DNA of 64,000 nucleotides from Mycolicibacterium litorale. Its GTDB lineage: Bacteria; Actinomycetota; Actinomycetes; Mycobacteriales; Mycobacteriaceae. The first letter of the stretch is position 1. Each line of letters starts with the position of its first letter. The translations under genes were made by a program, and so were the position numbers. Where the stretch lies: NCBI GenBank assembly GCA_002007745.1, contig CP019882.1, positions 1,488,001-1,552,000 on the forward strand, given 5' to 3'. This document shows positions 32,633 through 41,916 of this stretch, piece by piece. Below the pieces are notes generated by a model, which made no database searches, was not told the DNA's origin, and worked only from the letters and a program-made list of their open reading frames with translations.

Positions 32633-33898
32633 ATGACTCTGAACGAGAAGCGCCGACGCGCCCACGCGAAGCTTGCCGCGTTGCCCGGTGTCCGGCCGGT
32701 TCGCCGCCCCGTCACCGCAGGTGGTGATGACGAGTTCGACCTGTACTACGTGCGGACCGGCCGCAAGACCAAGCACCCGCTGCTCATCATTCCCGGTGGA
32801 CCGGGCGCGGCGTCCGTCGCGCTCTATCGGGGTCTGCGCAGACGTGCGGCCGCGGAGGGACTCGACGTGATCATGATCGAGCACCGCGGCGTCGGAATGT
32901 CGCGGCATGACGACAGCGGCGCCGACCTGCCGCCCGAGGCGCTGACCGTCGAGCAGGTGGTCGACGATGTGGCCGCGGTGCTCGACGACGCGCAGGTGGA
33001 CAGCGCGATCATCTACGGGACCTCCTACGGCACCTACATCGCCGCGGGAGTGGGGGTGCGCCACCCCGCCCGGGTCAAAGCGATGATCCTGGATTCGCCG
33101 CTGTTGGCCGGTGATGACATCGACGTGGTCCGGCACACCCTGCGCAATGTGTTCTGGCATGGACAGCAGACCGACACAGGAGAACTCGCCGAGAAGGTAC
33201 GTCAACTCGTGGAGGACGGGGTGATGACGCCGGCGGCAGCCCAGCTGGCCGCGACGGTCTATGGGTTCGGCGGGGCGGCGCTGCTGGAACGCCAACTCGA
33301 CCTGCTGCTGGAGGGTCGACAGCTGCTGTGGACGGCGATGGGTCATGTCGGTGAATTGATGGTGGGCCGAAAGACGCCGTACCACAACGAGGCTGACCTG
33401 GTGGGCCGGATCGGGTTTCGCGAGCTGAACTACGCCGCCGATCCCGACGGCCTTCCCCTGGATCCGGCCGTCGCGATGCGGGAATCCGCCGCGGGTGACC
33501 CCCCGGAATTCGAGGCCGAGCCCTTCGATCTGGTCGCCGAGATGCCCAAGTTCGGTTGGCCGACGGTGGTCATCTCCGGCGGCCGGGATCTGACGACGCC
33601 CCCCGCGGTGGCCGAACGCATCGCCGAGTTGATCCCCGACTCGGTGTTGGTGCGGCTGCCGACCACCGGCCACAGCGTGCTCGACACCAAGGAGCGGGCG
33701 GCCCTGCGCATCGCGACGGCGGTGTGCGCCGGCCGAGCCGACAGCCTGGCTGCGCAAGCCGGTGAGTTGGACGCGCTCCCGAGTCGGCCTGCCGTGCGGC
33801 TGATGGTCTCGGCGATCTCGGCGGCGGCGCGCGTGGAGGCCGCCCTACCCGCGGTGGTGCCTCGGGTCGTGAGCCGAGCGCGGCAGGCTATTTCATGA
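32633..33898 (+). CDS. Alpha/beta hydrolase, peptidase S33 (proline iminopeptidase-like)
   Basis: 421 residues from ATG 32633 (MTLNEKRRRAHAKLAALPGV). Oxyanion segment LLIIPGGPGAASVALY, IEHRGVGMSRHD, nucleophile elbow IYGTSYGTYIAAGVG (Ser in G-T-S-Y-G), Asp in VVISGGRDLTTPP and His in LPTTGHSVLDTK give a complete triad typical of the S33 family. The long upstream frame to 32237 is inside the divergent flavoprotein gene and is rejected. The last 11 bases overlap the convergent oppA gene. It could cleave N-terminal residues or small esters. Confidence 0.88.
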   Translation: MTLNEKRRRAHAKLAALPGVRPVRRPVTAGGDDEFDLYYVRTGRKTKHPLLIIPGGPGAASVALYRGLRRRAAAEGLDVIMIEHRGVGMSRHDDSGADLPPEALTVEQVVDDVAAVLDDAQVDSAIIYGTSYGTYIAAGVGVRHPARVKAMILDSPLLAGDDIDVVRHTLRNVFWHGQQTDTGELAEKVRQLVEDGVMTPAAAQLAATVYGFGGAALLERQLDLLLEGRQLLWTAMGHVGELMVGRKTPYHNEADLVGRIGFRELNYAADPDGLPLDPAVAMRESAAGDPPEFEAEPFDLVAEMPKFGWPTVVISGGRDLTTPPAVAERIAELIPDSVLVRLPTTGHSVLDTKERAALRIATAVCAGRADSLAAQAGELDALPSRPAVRLMVSAISAAARVEAALPAVVPRVVSRARQAIS

Positions 33899-35572
33899 AG
33901 CCGATGGCGCTGTAGTTCAGGTCGCCCAGGCCGGCGGGCCCGAAATTGGCCAAATTGCTGCGAACAGCCACATTGCCGGCGGACTGGAACAACGGCAGGC
34001 TGAACACCTCGCCGAAGATCAGCTTGTCCAACTCATTGGCCAGGTCGCGGGCCTTGTCCGGATCGAGCTCGTCGAGGATCTGCTCTGTCTTGGCGTCGAT
34101 CTGCGGACTGCTGATCTTGCCGAAGTTGCTCTCGGCCCCGGTGGTATAGATCTGGTTGAGTGAGCCCAGAGCGAATGCGTCACCGCCCCAGCTGAATTGG
34201 GCGACGTCGAAATCGCCGGGGATGACGTAGTTGGTGAAGAAGCCATTGCCGGGTTTGGCGTCGATCTGCAAGTTGACGCCGATCTGCGCCAGGCTGTTCT
34301 GCGCGACCAGGGCAACCTGGCGGGTGGTCTGGGCATCGTAGAGAACGTCACGGATGACCAGCTGCTTGCCGTTCTTCTCGCGGAACTGTCCGTTCAGTTT
34401 CCAGCCCAGCGCGTCGAGTTCGGCCTTGGCCTTCTCCGGGTCGTAGGCCACCACCTGGCTGTTGTCCTGGTAGCCCTTCTGGCCGGCGACGAAGACGTGA
34501 TTGTTGAGCGGAACCGGTTTGTCCACCAGGCCGCGTTGTGTCACGTCGGCGATCGCTTGTCGGTCGATCCCCTTGGCAACGGCCAGCCGCAGCGCCTTAT
34601 CGGAGAGGATCGCCCCGGGCGCACCGTTGAACGTGAAGTGGTACCACATCAGTCCTGGTGTCCGACGGATGGAGATACCGGCCGTGCGCCGGGCGACGGT
34701 GAGCTCGTCCAGTGATCCCAGTCCCGTGGCGTCGATGGTGTTGTTCTGCAGTGCCGGCACGCGAGCCGCGTCGTCGAGCACCAGATAGGTGATCGAGTCC
34801 AGCAGGGGCGGAGTCCCCCACCACTTGGGGTTCCTGGTCAGCGTGATGCGCTGCGCGGTGCGGTCCAGGTTCGAGATCAGGAACGGCCCTGCGGACGGCC
34901 CGGGCCCGTTGAGCTGCCCCTTGTTGAAGGCGTCCGGGTTGCCCGTCACACTCTTGGGAAACAACATGTTGTTCCCGGCGAACATGCCGCGCCAGTCGGT
35001 GTAGGGCTTGGCGAATGTCACGACAGCCTGGCGGTCGTCGCTCCCGCGGGTGACCGACGCGACCCGATCGCTGCCATCGGGCGCGGCGATGGCGTAGGCC
35101 TTGTCCTTGCCGCTGCGGGCGTTGATCTGCGCGGCGATGTCCTCCCAGGTGATCGGCGTCCCGTCGGACCAGACCGCCTTGGGGTTGATGGTGTAGGTGA
35201 CGACCTGGGGGCGCTATTGGTGAGCTCGACGTTGGTGAAGTAGTCGTTGTTGACCTTCATCGAACCGTCGGCTGCGATGGTGAACGCGCGCGGCATGGTC
35301 GGGCGCAGCACCGCGCCGGTGTCGCCGTCGTTGCCATCGACGTTGAGGGTGTTGAAATTTGCCGGGAACGAGGTCAGCGCCAGCCGCAGGTTGCCGCCCT
35401 TTTGCAGGGTGGTCGGGTCCTGTGGGTTGATGTCGCTGGTCGCGCCGACCTCGGCGTTACCGCCCGCCGAGGGTACGTCCCGCTTGCTGCTCGAACAGCC
35501 GGCCAGCACCACACTCGCCACGATTGCCAGCACTGCGATTCGGCCGGTGTGCCGGCGGATCAATGAGGTCAC
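33888..35572 (-). pseudogene. oppA: Oligopeptide ABC transporter substrate-binding lipoprotein OppA-like (Rv1280c-like), frameshifted as sequenced
   Basis: About 562 codons in two frames. The first part (MTSLIRRHTGRIAVLAIVAS) has a signal peptide with lipobox LAGC and runs to NVELTNSAP; the second resumes with VVTYTINPKAVWSDGTPITW and is intact to the end. The break is the G5 run at 35207-35211 (C5 in the coding strand), where six would keep frame. SBP_bac_5 features such as SDGTPITWED, LTRNPKWWGTPPLLD and DFDVAQFSWGGD are clear. It should bind peptides outside the membrane for the OppBCD importer, whose ATPase gene begins upstream on the same strand. Conserved sequence on both sides argues for sequence error. 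Confidence 0.85.
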
Positions 35573-35582
35573 GCCACTGATG

Positions 35583-37436
35583 CTAACGGCGAGTCGGATC
35601 GGGTTGCGGGATAGCGGACAGCAACTTTCTGGTGTAGTCGTGCCGCGGATTGGCGAATACCTGCTCGGCCTGGCCGTACTCCACCATCGCGCCGCGGTAC
35701 ATGACCGCGACCCGATGCGCGAGGTGCTTCACCACCGACAGGTCGTGGGAGACGAACAGATACGACAGGCCGAACTCCCGCTGCAGATCCAGCAGCAGGT
35801 TGATGATGCCGGCCTGGATCGAGACGTCGAGCGCCGACACCGGCTCGTCGAGCGCCAGGATCTTCGGTTGGAGAGCCAATGCCCGCGCGATCCCGATGCG
35901 CTGCTTCTGGCCGCCGGAGAACTCGCCGGGGTAGCGGCTGGCGTCGGCGCGGCGCAGCCCGACGATCTCCAACAACTCCGACACCCGCACGTCGATGGCG
36001 TCCTTGCTGAATCCGTTGGCCTGCAGCGGTTCTGCTAGTAGGTCGGACACCGGCAGTCGTGGGTCGAGCGAGGCGACCGGATCCTGGAAAACCACCTGCA
36101 GGTCTCGGCGCAATTCTCGGCGCCGGGCCGCGGACAGCGTTGCGACGTCGTTGCCGAGCACTTCGATCGACCCGGATTGCGGCGCACTCAGTTCGAGGAT
36201 CTCGTGCAACGTGGTCGATTTGCCTGAACCGGATTCACCGACGATTGCCAACGTTTGGCCCTGCAGGAGGTCGAAGCTCAGACCGTCGACGGCGCGGACT
36301 TCACCGATCTGGCGCCGGAACACCACGCCTTTGGTCAGTCGGTAGGTTTTGACCAGGTTGTCCACCCGCACCACGACCGGGCGCTCGGCGGTGTCGGCCT
36401 CTGCCACCGGCTGGGTGGACACCCCGTAGATCTCCGCAGCGGTTGCGCCAGCGACGAGTTCGGTGCGAATGCACGCAGCGGCATGACCGTCGGTGCGGTC
36501 CGGGCCGACCGGCAGCAACGCCGGCTCACCGGTGCGGCAATCCTCGATGGCCAGTGGGCAGCGGGGCGCGAACGGACATCCCGGGGGCAGGTTCACCATG
36601 GACGGAGGTGCCCCGGGGATCGGCACCAGCCGGGTGCCCTGCGCAGAATCGAGTCGGGGTACCGAGCCCAACAAGCCCGCGGTGTACGGCATTCGGCGGT
36701 CCCGGTACAACTGGTCAACGCCGGCCACCTCCACCGCCCGTCCGGCGTACATCACCAGCGCGCGGTCGGCGAACTCGGCCACCACGCCCAGATCGTGGGT
36801 GATGATCAGCACGCCCGCCCCGGTCACGTCGCGTGCCGTCTTGAGGACGTCGAGGATTTGCGCCTGGACGGTGACGTCGAGAGCGGTGGTCGGCTCGTCG
36901 CAGATGAGCAGATCGGGGTCGTTGGCGATCGCGATGGCGATCACGACTCGCTGGCGCTCACCACCGGACAGTTCGTGGGGGAAGGCGCGCGCCCGTTGCG
37001 TCGGTTGGGCGATGCCGACCAGCTCCAGAAGTTCGACGGCCCGCTTGCGAGCGGCCTGCTTGCCGACCTCGCGATGGTGCACCCGGATCGCCTCGGCGAT
37101 CTGGTCACCGACGGTGTAGACGGGAGTCAAAGCCGACATCGGATCCTGAAAGACGGTCCCGATGCGCTGCCCGCGGATGGTCGACATCTCCGCGTCGGAC
37201 AAGCCGAGGAGTTCGCGGCCGGCCAGCCGCACCGAGCCTTCGACGCCGGCGTACTCGGGCAGCAGCCCGATCACGGCCATCGCCGCCGCCGACTTGCCCG
37301 ATCCGGATTCACCCACCATCGCGACGACCTCGCCGGGACGCACCTGATAGGTCAAGCCGCGCACCGCTCGCAGGTCGGCGTGGTCCGCCGGGAAGGTGAC
37401 GGCGAGGTCGGTGACCTCCAACAGCACGTCGCTCAT
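35583..37436 (-). CDS. oppD: Oligopeptide ABC transporter ATPase with two cassettes (OppD-like, Rv1281c-like)
   Basis: 617 residues from ATG 37436 ([20 protein letters not shown]), which overlaps the oppC stop (ATGA). Two complete ABC domains lie in tandem: Walker A GESGSGKS at about residues 40 and 397, signatures [12 protein letters not shown] and [12 protein letters not shown], Walker [10 protein letters not shown] and ILALDEPVS. Between them is the oligopeptide-transport C-terminal region with the Cys-rich [17 protein letters not shown] segment that binds an iron-sulfur cluster in some Dpp/Opp ATPases. The fusion replaces separate OppD and OppF, as in M. tuberculosis. Confidence 0.94.
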   Translation of the reverse strand: MSDVLLEVTDLAVTFPADHADLRAVRGLTYQVRPGEVVAMVGESGSGKSAAAMAVIGLLPEYAGVEGSVRLAGRELLGLSDAEMSTIRGQRIGTVFQDPMSALTPVYTVGDQIAEAIRVHHREVGKQAARKRAVELLELVGIAQPTQRARAFPHELSGGERQRVVIAIAIANDPDLLICDEPTTALDVTVQAQILDVLKTARDVTGAGVLIITHDLGVVAEFADRALVMYAGRAVEVAGVDQLYRDRRMPYTAGLLGSVPRLDSAQGTRLVPIPGAPPSMVNLPPGCPFAPRCPLAIEDCRTGEPALLPVGPDRTDGHAAACIRTELVAGATAAEIYGVSTQPVAEADTAERPVVVRVDNLVKTYRLTKGVVFRRQIGEVRAVDGLSFDLLQGQTLAIVGESGSGKSTTLHEILELSAPQSGSIEVLGNDVATLSAARRRELRRDLQVVFQDPVASLDPRLPVSDLLAEPLQANGFSKDAIDVRVSELLEIVGLRRADASRYPGEFSGGQKQRIGIARALALQPKILALDEPVSALDVSIQAGIINLLLDLQREFGLSYLFVSHDLSVVKHLAHRVAVMYRGAMVEYGQAEQVFANPRHDYTRKLLSAIPQPDPTRR

Positions 37437-38365
37437 GACTTGGTCTTCTTGTCCTTCGTGCGGCCGCGCCGCAACGTCGTGCTGGCGGGGTCGAGTGCGT
37501 CGCGCAGTCCGTCGCCGGTCAGGTTGGCGCACACCAGGATCAGGACCAGTACCCCGGCAGGAAACAGGAACACCCACGGGAAGGTCGTCGCCGATTGGGT
37601 GCCGTCGGCGATCAGCGTGCCGAGCGAAACATCCGGTGGTTGCACACCGAAGCCCAGGAAGCTCAGACCGGTCTCGGCCAGGATGGCGACACCGACGTTC
37701 AACGCGGCGTCGATGATCAGGATCGAGGCGACGTTCGGGATGATGTGGCGGGTGATGATGCGCCAGTTCGCCACCCCCATATACCTTGCCGCCTGGACAT
37801 ATTCACGTTCGCGCAGACTCATCGTCAGGCCGCGCACCATGCGGGAGCTCACCATCCAGCTGAAGCCGGCCAACAACACGATCAGCAGCGCGATGTTGGC
37901 CGAATTCTTGGTCCGGGGCGTGATGATGGCGATCAGGATGAAGCTGGGGACCACCAGGAGCAGGTCCACCAGCCACATCAGTGCCCGGTCACGCCAACCG
38001 CCGAAGTACCCCGCGATCGATCCCACGGTGGCGGCGATGCCGGTGGAGATGACCGCGACGCACACGCCGATGAGCATCGACTTCTGCATTCCGCGCAGGA
38101 TCTGGGCCAGCAGGTCCTGGCCGAGCGCGTTGGTGCCCAACCAGTGATCGACGCTCGGGGGATCCTGCAACGCATAGAAGTCCAGATCGGTATAGGACCA
38201 CGGCAGCAATGGCGGCAGCGCGTAGCAGCCGACGAACAACAGGACCAGGATCACCAGCGAGACGACCGCCGGGCGATTGCGGGCGAACCGGCGCAACACC
38301 AGCGTTCGCCGGGAGGCGAATTCCTCCGGCTTGACCCCGGACTGGATGGCGGTGCTCTCGGTCAT
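37433..38365 (-). CDS. oppC: Oligopeptide ABC transporter permease OppC-like (Rv1282c-like)
   Basis: 310 residues from ATG 38365 ([20 protein letters not shown]), overlapping the oppB stop. An N-terminal OppC_N segment ([20 protein letters not shown]) precedes the BPD_transp_1 region with [15 protein letters not shown] and the EAA loop [19 protein letters not shown]. About six membrane helices can be seen. The longer frame to 38503 lies within oppB and is excluded. It pairs with OppB to form the channel. Confidence 0.93.
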   Translation of the reverse strand: MTESTAIQSGVKPEEFASRRTLVLRRFARNRPAVVSLVILVLLFVGCYALPPLLPWSYTDLDFYALQDPPSVDHWLGTNALGQDLLAQILRGMQKSMLIGVCVAVISTGIAATVGSIAGYFGGWRDRALMWLVDLLLVVPSFILIAIITPRTKNSANIALLIVLLAGFSWMVSSRMVRGLTMSLREREYVQAARYMGVANWRIITRHIIPNVASILIIDAALNVGVAILAETGLSFLGFGVQPPDVSLGTLIADGTQSATTFPWVFLFPAGVLVLILVCANLTGDGLRDALDPASTTLRRGRTKDKKTKS

Positions 38366-39339
38366 GTCACCCTCACCCGCGGATCGAGCATCGCGTATAT
38401 GACGTCGGACAGCAGCCCCGCCAAGAGCACGACGGCGCCCGAGAACAACGTGATCGCCGCCACGATGTTGGTGTCCTGCGTGGCGATGCCCTGAACCACC
38501 CACTCGCCCATACCGTGCCAGCCGAAGATCTTCTCCACGAACACCGCTCCCGTGACCAGGCCCGCCACCCCGTAGGCGAACAGCGTCGCCATCGGGATCA
38601 ACGCGGTGCGCAGCCCGTGTTTGAACAGCGCCTGGCGGCGGGTGAGCCCCTTGGCTCGGGCGGTCCGGATGAAGTCCTGGCCCAACACGTCGAGCATCGC
38701 ATTGCGTTGGTAGCGGCTATAACCCGCGATCGACCCCAGCGCAAGGGTGACGGTCGGCAGGATCAGATGTTGTAGCCGGTCGACGAACCGGTTCCAGGCG
38801 CCACCGACCGCGTCCGGCGACGTTTCCCCGATGTACTCGAAGATCTGAATGCCCAGAATCGAATTCACCCGCAATGCGGCCAGGATCGCCAGATTGGCGA
38901 TCACGAAGGTCGGGGTGCTGATCACCAGCAGCGACAGCAGCGTGATCACCCGGTCGGACAGCCGGTACTGGCGTATCGCACCCCAGGCACCGACCACCAC
39001 GCCGATCACGGTGCCCAGCACCGAGCCGATCACCAATAGCCGCAGGCTGACCCCGATGCGCCGCCCCAATTCGTCGGAGACCGGTTGCCCGTTGACCGTG
39101 GTGCCGAAATCGCCGTGAACCGCGCCCGCCACCCAGTGGGCGTAGCGCAGCGGTATCGGCTTGTCGAGGTCGAGTTCGGCGGCCTTGGCATCGATCACCG
39201 CCTGCGGTGGTCGTGGGTTTCGTTGCAGCAGGCTGTTCAACGGCGAGAACGTCAGGGAGGTGAGCGTAAAGGTCAGAAACGAGGCCAGCGCCAGCAGCAC
39301 GAGGTAGTTCAGCAGACGGCGCGCCAGGAATCGCGTCAT
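38362..39339 (-). CDS. oppB: Oligopeptide ABC transporter permease OppB-like (Rv1283c-like)
   Basis: 325 residues from ATG 39339 (MTRFLARRLLNYLVLLALAS), the usual OppB length and N-terminus. The EAA-type loop GQDFIRTARAKGLTRRQAL and FVEKIFGWHGMGEWVVQ are standard for the permease. It is the first gene of the opp operon, read oppB-oppC-oppD-oppA, with ATGA overlaps at both downstream junctions up to oppD. The imported peptides are unknown; in M. tuberculosis the system is linked to peptide uptake. Confidence 0.93.
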   Translation of the reverse strand: MTRFLARRLLNYLVLLALASFLTFTLTSLTFSPLNSLLQRNPRPPQAVIDAKAAELDLDKPIPLRYAHWVAGAVHGDFGTTVNGQPVSDELGRRIGVSLRLLVIGSVLGTVIGVVVGAWGAIRQYRLSDRVITLLSLLVISTPTFVIANLAILAALRVNSILGIQIFEYIGETSPDAVGGAWNRFVDRLQHLILPTVTLALGSIAGYSRYQRNAMLDVLGQDFIRTARAKGLTRRQALFKHGLRTALIPMATLFAYGVAGLVTGAVFVEKIFGWHGMGEWVVQGIATQDTNIVAAITLFSGAVVLLAGLLSDVIYAMLDPRVRVT

Positions 39340-39486
39340 GGGCCGCCACCCGGCGCTCGGTACATGCAGCACAGGTTAGGAGATGACGGGGCCGCACGAC
39401 GGTAATGGGGGCGTGCCTCGCGGTTTATCCCCGCGCCTGCCGGGTAGGCCCGCTCCACGAGTTTCCGAGAACCGTGGAGGTGAGTT

Positions 39487-40257
39487 GTGGTGGATCGGCT
39501 ACAGCGGCAGTTGGCCGCAGCTCTGGCGGTGCCGGTGGTCGTGTCCGGTGCGCTGGCCGGCTGCGCACAGAGCAGCACCGACGTCGACCCCAGCCCGACC
39601 AGTTCCAGTCCGACCACGGTGGACACCTCGCCGCCGATGCTGCCCAGTTCGTCGATAGCCTCGGCGAGTCCACAGCCCACCGACACCCCCAGTCAGACCC
39701 GCACCGGCGGTAACTCGGCCGGCCCACCGGCCGATGGTCCCTCGTCGCGCCCACCGACGGGAGCGCCAACCGGCCGGCAACAAGTACCCACCGGCGACGT
39801 CGACCCTCCCGGTGGACCTCCCGGGCTGCCCGGGGGGACAACTGAGCCGCCCAGCACGTCAGGGTTTGTCGCCCAGCGCGGGTTCGAGAGGTTTCAGCCC
39901 CACAGCTCCCGGTTAACCAATTCGCAGCGGACTGGCAGGGAGGCCGGCCGTGAAACTGGACCGAGACCGATTGGAAGTGTCGAGATGGACCGGAGTACGC
40001 CCAAGCGTCGATCGAGCATCAAAGCACTGTCCGCCGTGGTCGGCGGCAGTGCGATCGTGGCCATGGGGGCGCTGGCCGTGGCAGTGACAGAACAAGGCGG
40101 TGCCGGCATGGTCGTGTCCGATCCGGGCACCTTCACCTCGCCGGTGACCTCTGAGATGACGACCGGTGAGACGTCGAAGTCGACAGCCGTGGAGCCGACC
40201 GGGTCGCCGGAGGTGGCGACGCCGCCCGTGACCGCCACCACGCCGGAAGCGCCCTGA
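39487..40257 (+). CDS. Pro/Thr-rich lipoprotein, open reading frame possibly fusing two genes
   Basis: 256 codons from GTG 39487 with GGAGG at 39476-39480. The start (LAAALAVPVVVSGALAGC) is a lipoprotein signal with lipobox LAGC, followed by a low-complexity Ser/Thr/Pro/Gly linker. The second half, from an internal ATG at 39985 (MDRSTPKRRSSIKALSAVVG), has its own membrane helix and its own GGAAG 7 bases upstream, and a Thr/Glu/Pro-rich tail. The stretch between (about 39850-39980) reads like intergenic DNA. A seventh G in the G6 run near 39834-39839 would end the first gene at once. Two separate small secreted proteins are therefore possible. Functions unknown. Confidence 0.6.
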   Translation: MVDRLQRQLAAALAVPVVVSGALAGCAQSSTDVDPSPTSSSPTTVDTSPPMLPSSSIASASPQPTDTPSQTRTGGNSAGPPADGPSSRPPTGAPTGRQQVPTGDVDPPGGPPGLPGGTTEPPSTSGFVAQRGFERFQPHSSRLTNSQRTGREAGRETGPRPIGSVEMDRSTPKRRSSIKALSAVVGGSAIVAMGALAVAVTEQGGAGMVVSDPGTFTSPVTSEMTTGETSKSTAVEPTGSPEVATPPVTATTPEAP

Positions 40258-40368
40258 TCTGAGGATCGGGTCAGGCTGGCCATTCGGATCACCTTGATCG
40301 TTGGCGGTGGCAACGGCGGCGGTCCCGGCTACCATCGCGGCCTGAAGTCGTCAGACGAGGAGGCTGCG

Positions 40369-40860
40369 GTGAGTGTCACCGAGGAATACCTGGCCAACAA
40401 CGCCGAGTATGCGAAGACCTTCACCGGGCCGCTGCCGTTGCCGCCGAGCAAACACGTGGCCGTGCTGGCATGCATGGACGCCAGACTGGACGTGTACCGA
40501 ATTCTGGGCATCAAAGACGGCGAAGCGCATGTGATCCGCAATGCCGGTGGGGTGGTGACCGATGACGAGATCCGTTCGCTGGCGATCAGCCAGCGGCTAC
40601 TCGGGACCAACGAGATCATCCTCATCCACCACACCGACTGCGGCATGCTGACCTTCACTGACGACGCTTTCAAGCGCGATATCCAGGATGAGGTCGGCGT
40701 CAAGCCGGCGTGGGCAGCGGAGTCGTTCACCGATCTGGCCGAAGATGTCCGGCAGTCGTTACGGCGGATCCAGAACAGCCCCTTCGTCACCAAGCACCAT
40801 TCGCTGCGTGGGTTCATCTTCGACGTGGCGACCGGCAAGCTCGACGAAGTCGTTCTCTGA
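40369..40860 (+). CDS. canA: Beta-class carbonic anhydrase (Rv1284-like)
   Basis: 163 residues from GTG 40369, with GAGGAGG at 40357-40363 giving 5-base spacing; this matches the length I recall for Rv1284. Zinc ligands Cys35 and Asp37 (CMDARLD), His88 and Cys91 (HHTDCGM) and the dyad Asp37/Arg39 are all present. It interconverts CO2 and bicarbonate in the cytoplasm. It sits between the opp operon and cysD just as in M. tuberculosis; a link between bicarbonate and sulfate activation is not established. Confidence 0.95.
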   Translation: MSVTEEYLANNAEYAKTFTGPLPLPPSKHVAVLACMDARLDVYRILGIKDGEAHVIRNAGGVVTDDEIRSLAISQRLLGTNEIILIHHTDCGMLTFTDDAFKRDIQDEVGVKPAWAAESFTDLAEDVRQSLRRIQNSPFVTKHHSLRGFIFDVATGKLDEVVL

Positions 40861-40906
40861 GGCCGCTGCCCGGCGCCGTGCGCATCGCGCCGGCTGAGCG
40901 CAACCC

Positions 40907-40935
40907 TTGACTTGAGCTGCTGTGCTCGCTAGATT
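40907..40935 (+). promoter_or_regulatory. Sigma-A type promoter of the cysD-cysNC-cysQ operon
   Basis: TTGACT (-35, 40907-40912) and TAGATT (-10, 40930-40935) are separated by exactly 17 bases. The predicted start near 40942 gives a leader of about 45 bases that is unusually AT-rich, ending in GAGGA (40978-40982) before ATG 40987. I saw no poly-cysteine upstream reading frame in this leader. Confidence 0.7.
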
Positions 40936-40986
40936 CCGGATTAGCTTTGTAATTCTGGTCAAAACTACCAACTTTACGAGGAAAAC

Positions 40987-41916
40987 ATGGCGAGTCCGGT
41001 GGTCGAACGTCCCATGCCCGGGCAGTACGAGCTGAGCCATCTACGGTCCCTGGAGGCCGAGGCCATCCACATCATTCGCGAGGTCGCCGCCGAGTTCGAG
41101 CGTCCGGTACTGCTGTTCTCCGGCGGCAAGGACTCGATCGTGATGCTGCACTTGGCGATCAAGGCGTTCGCGCCGGGCCGGCTGCCGTTCCCGGTGATGC
41201 ACGTCGACACCGGCCACAACTTCGAGGAGGTCATCGCCACTCGCGACGAGCTGGTCGCAAAGTACAACCTGCGGCTGGTCGTCGCCAGCGTCGAAGAAGA
41301 CATCGCCGCCGGTCGGGTGGTCGACAACGGACCGTCGCGCAACCCGCTGCAGACGGTCACCCTGCTGCGGGGGATCCGGGAGAACAAGTTTGACGCCGCC
41401 TTCGGCGGGGCGCGCCGCGACGAAGAGAAAGCCCGCGCCAAGGAGCGCGTCTTCAGCTTCCGTGACGAGTTCGGCCAGTGGGACCCCAAGGCTCAGCGAC
41501 CCGAACTGTGGAACCTGTACAACGGGCGGCACCGCAAAGGCGAACACATCCGCGTCTTCCCGTTGTCCAACTGGACCGAGTACGACATCTGGGCCTATAT
41601 CGGCGCCGAGGAGATCACCCTGCCGGCGATCTACTACTCGCATCGCCGGCCGGTGTTCCAGCGGGACGGAATGCTGCTGGCCGTGCACGAATTCATGCAG
41701 CCCAACCCCGATGAAGAGGTGTTCGAGACCGCGGTGCGATTCCGCACCGTCGGTGACGTGACCTGCACGGGTTGCGTGGAGTCGACGGCGGTGACCGTGG
41801 AAGAGGTCATCGCCGAGACCGCGGTGTCGCGACTGACCGAGCGTGGCGCCACCCGCGCCGACGACCGTATCTCCGAGGCCGGCATGGAAGACCGCAAGCG
41901 GGAGGGCTACTTCTGA
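40987..41916 (+). CDS. cysD: Sulfate adenylyltransferase subunit 2 (CysD)
   Basis: 309 residues starting [20 protein letters not shown]. The PP-loop [18 protein letters not shown] (residues 40-57) binds [23 protein letters not shown] and [17 protein letters not shown] segments are standard for CysD. With the GTPase CysN it makes APS from sulfate and ATP in the cytoplasm. GAGGA precedes the ATG. The TGA overlaps the cysN ATG by one base (TGATG), so the operon is tightly coupled. Orthologue of Rv1285 by order. Confidence 0.96.
   Translation: MASPVVERPMPGQYELSHLRSLEAEAIHIIREVAAEFERPVLLFSGGKDSIVMLHLAIKAFAPGRLPFPVMHVDTGHNFEEVIATRDELVAKYNLRLVVASVEEDIAAGRVVDNGPSRNPLQTVTLLRGIRENKFDAAFGGARRDEEKARAKERVFSFRDEFGQWDPKAQRPELWNLYNGRHRKGEHIRVFPLSNWTEYDIWAYIGAEEITLPAIYYSHRRPVFQRDGMLLAVHEFMQPNPDEEVFETAVRFRTVGDVTCTGCVESTAVTVEEVIAETAVSRLTERGATRADDRISEAGMEDRKREGYF

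Noticed and set aside
40942..40986. Poly-cysteine attenuator peptide or riboswitch before cysD
   Set aside because: The 45-base leader has no start codon followed by Cys codons and no folded motif that I can identify.
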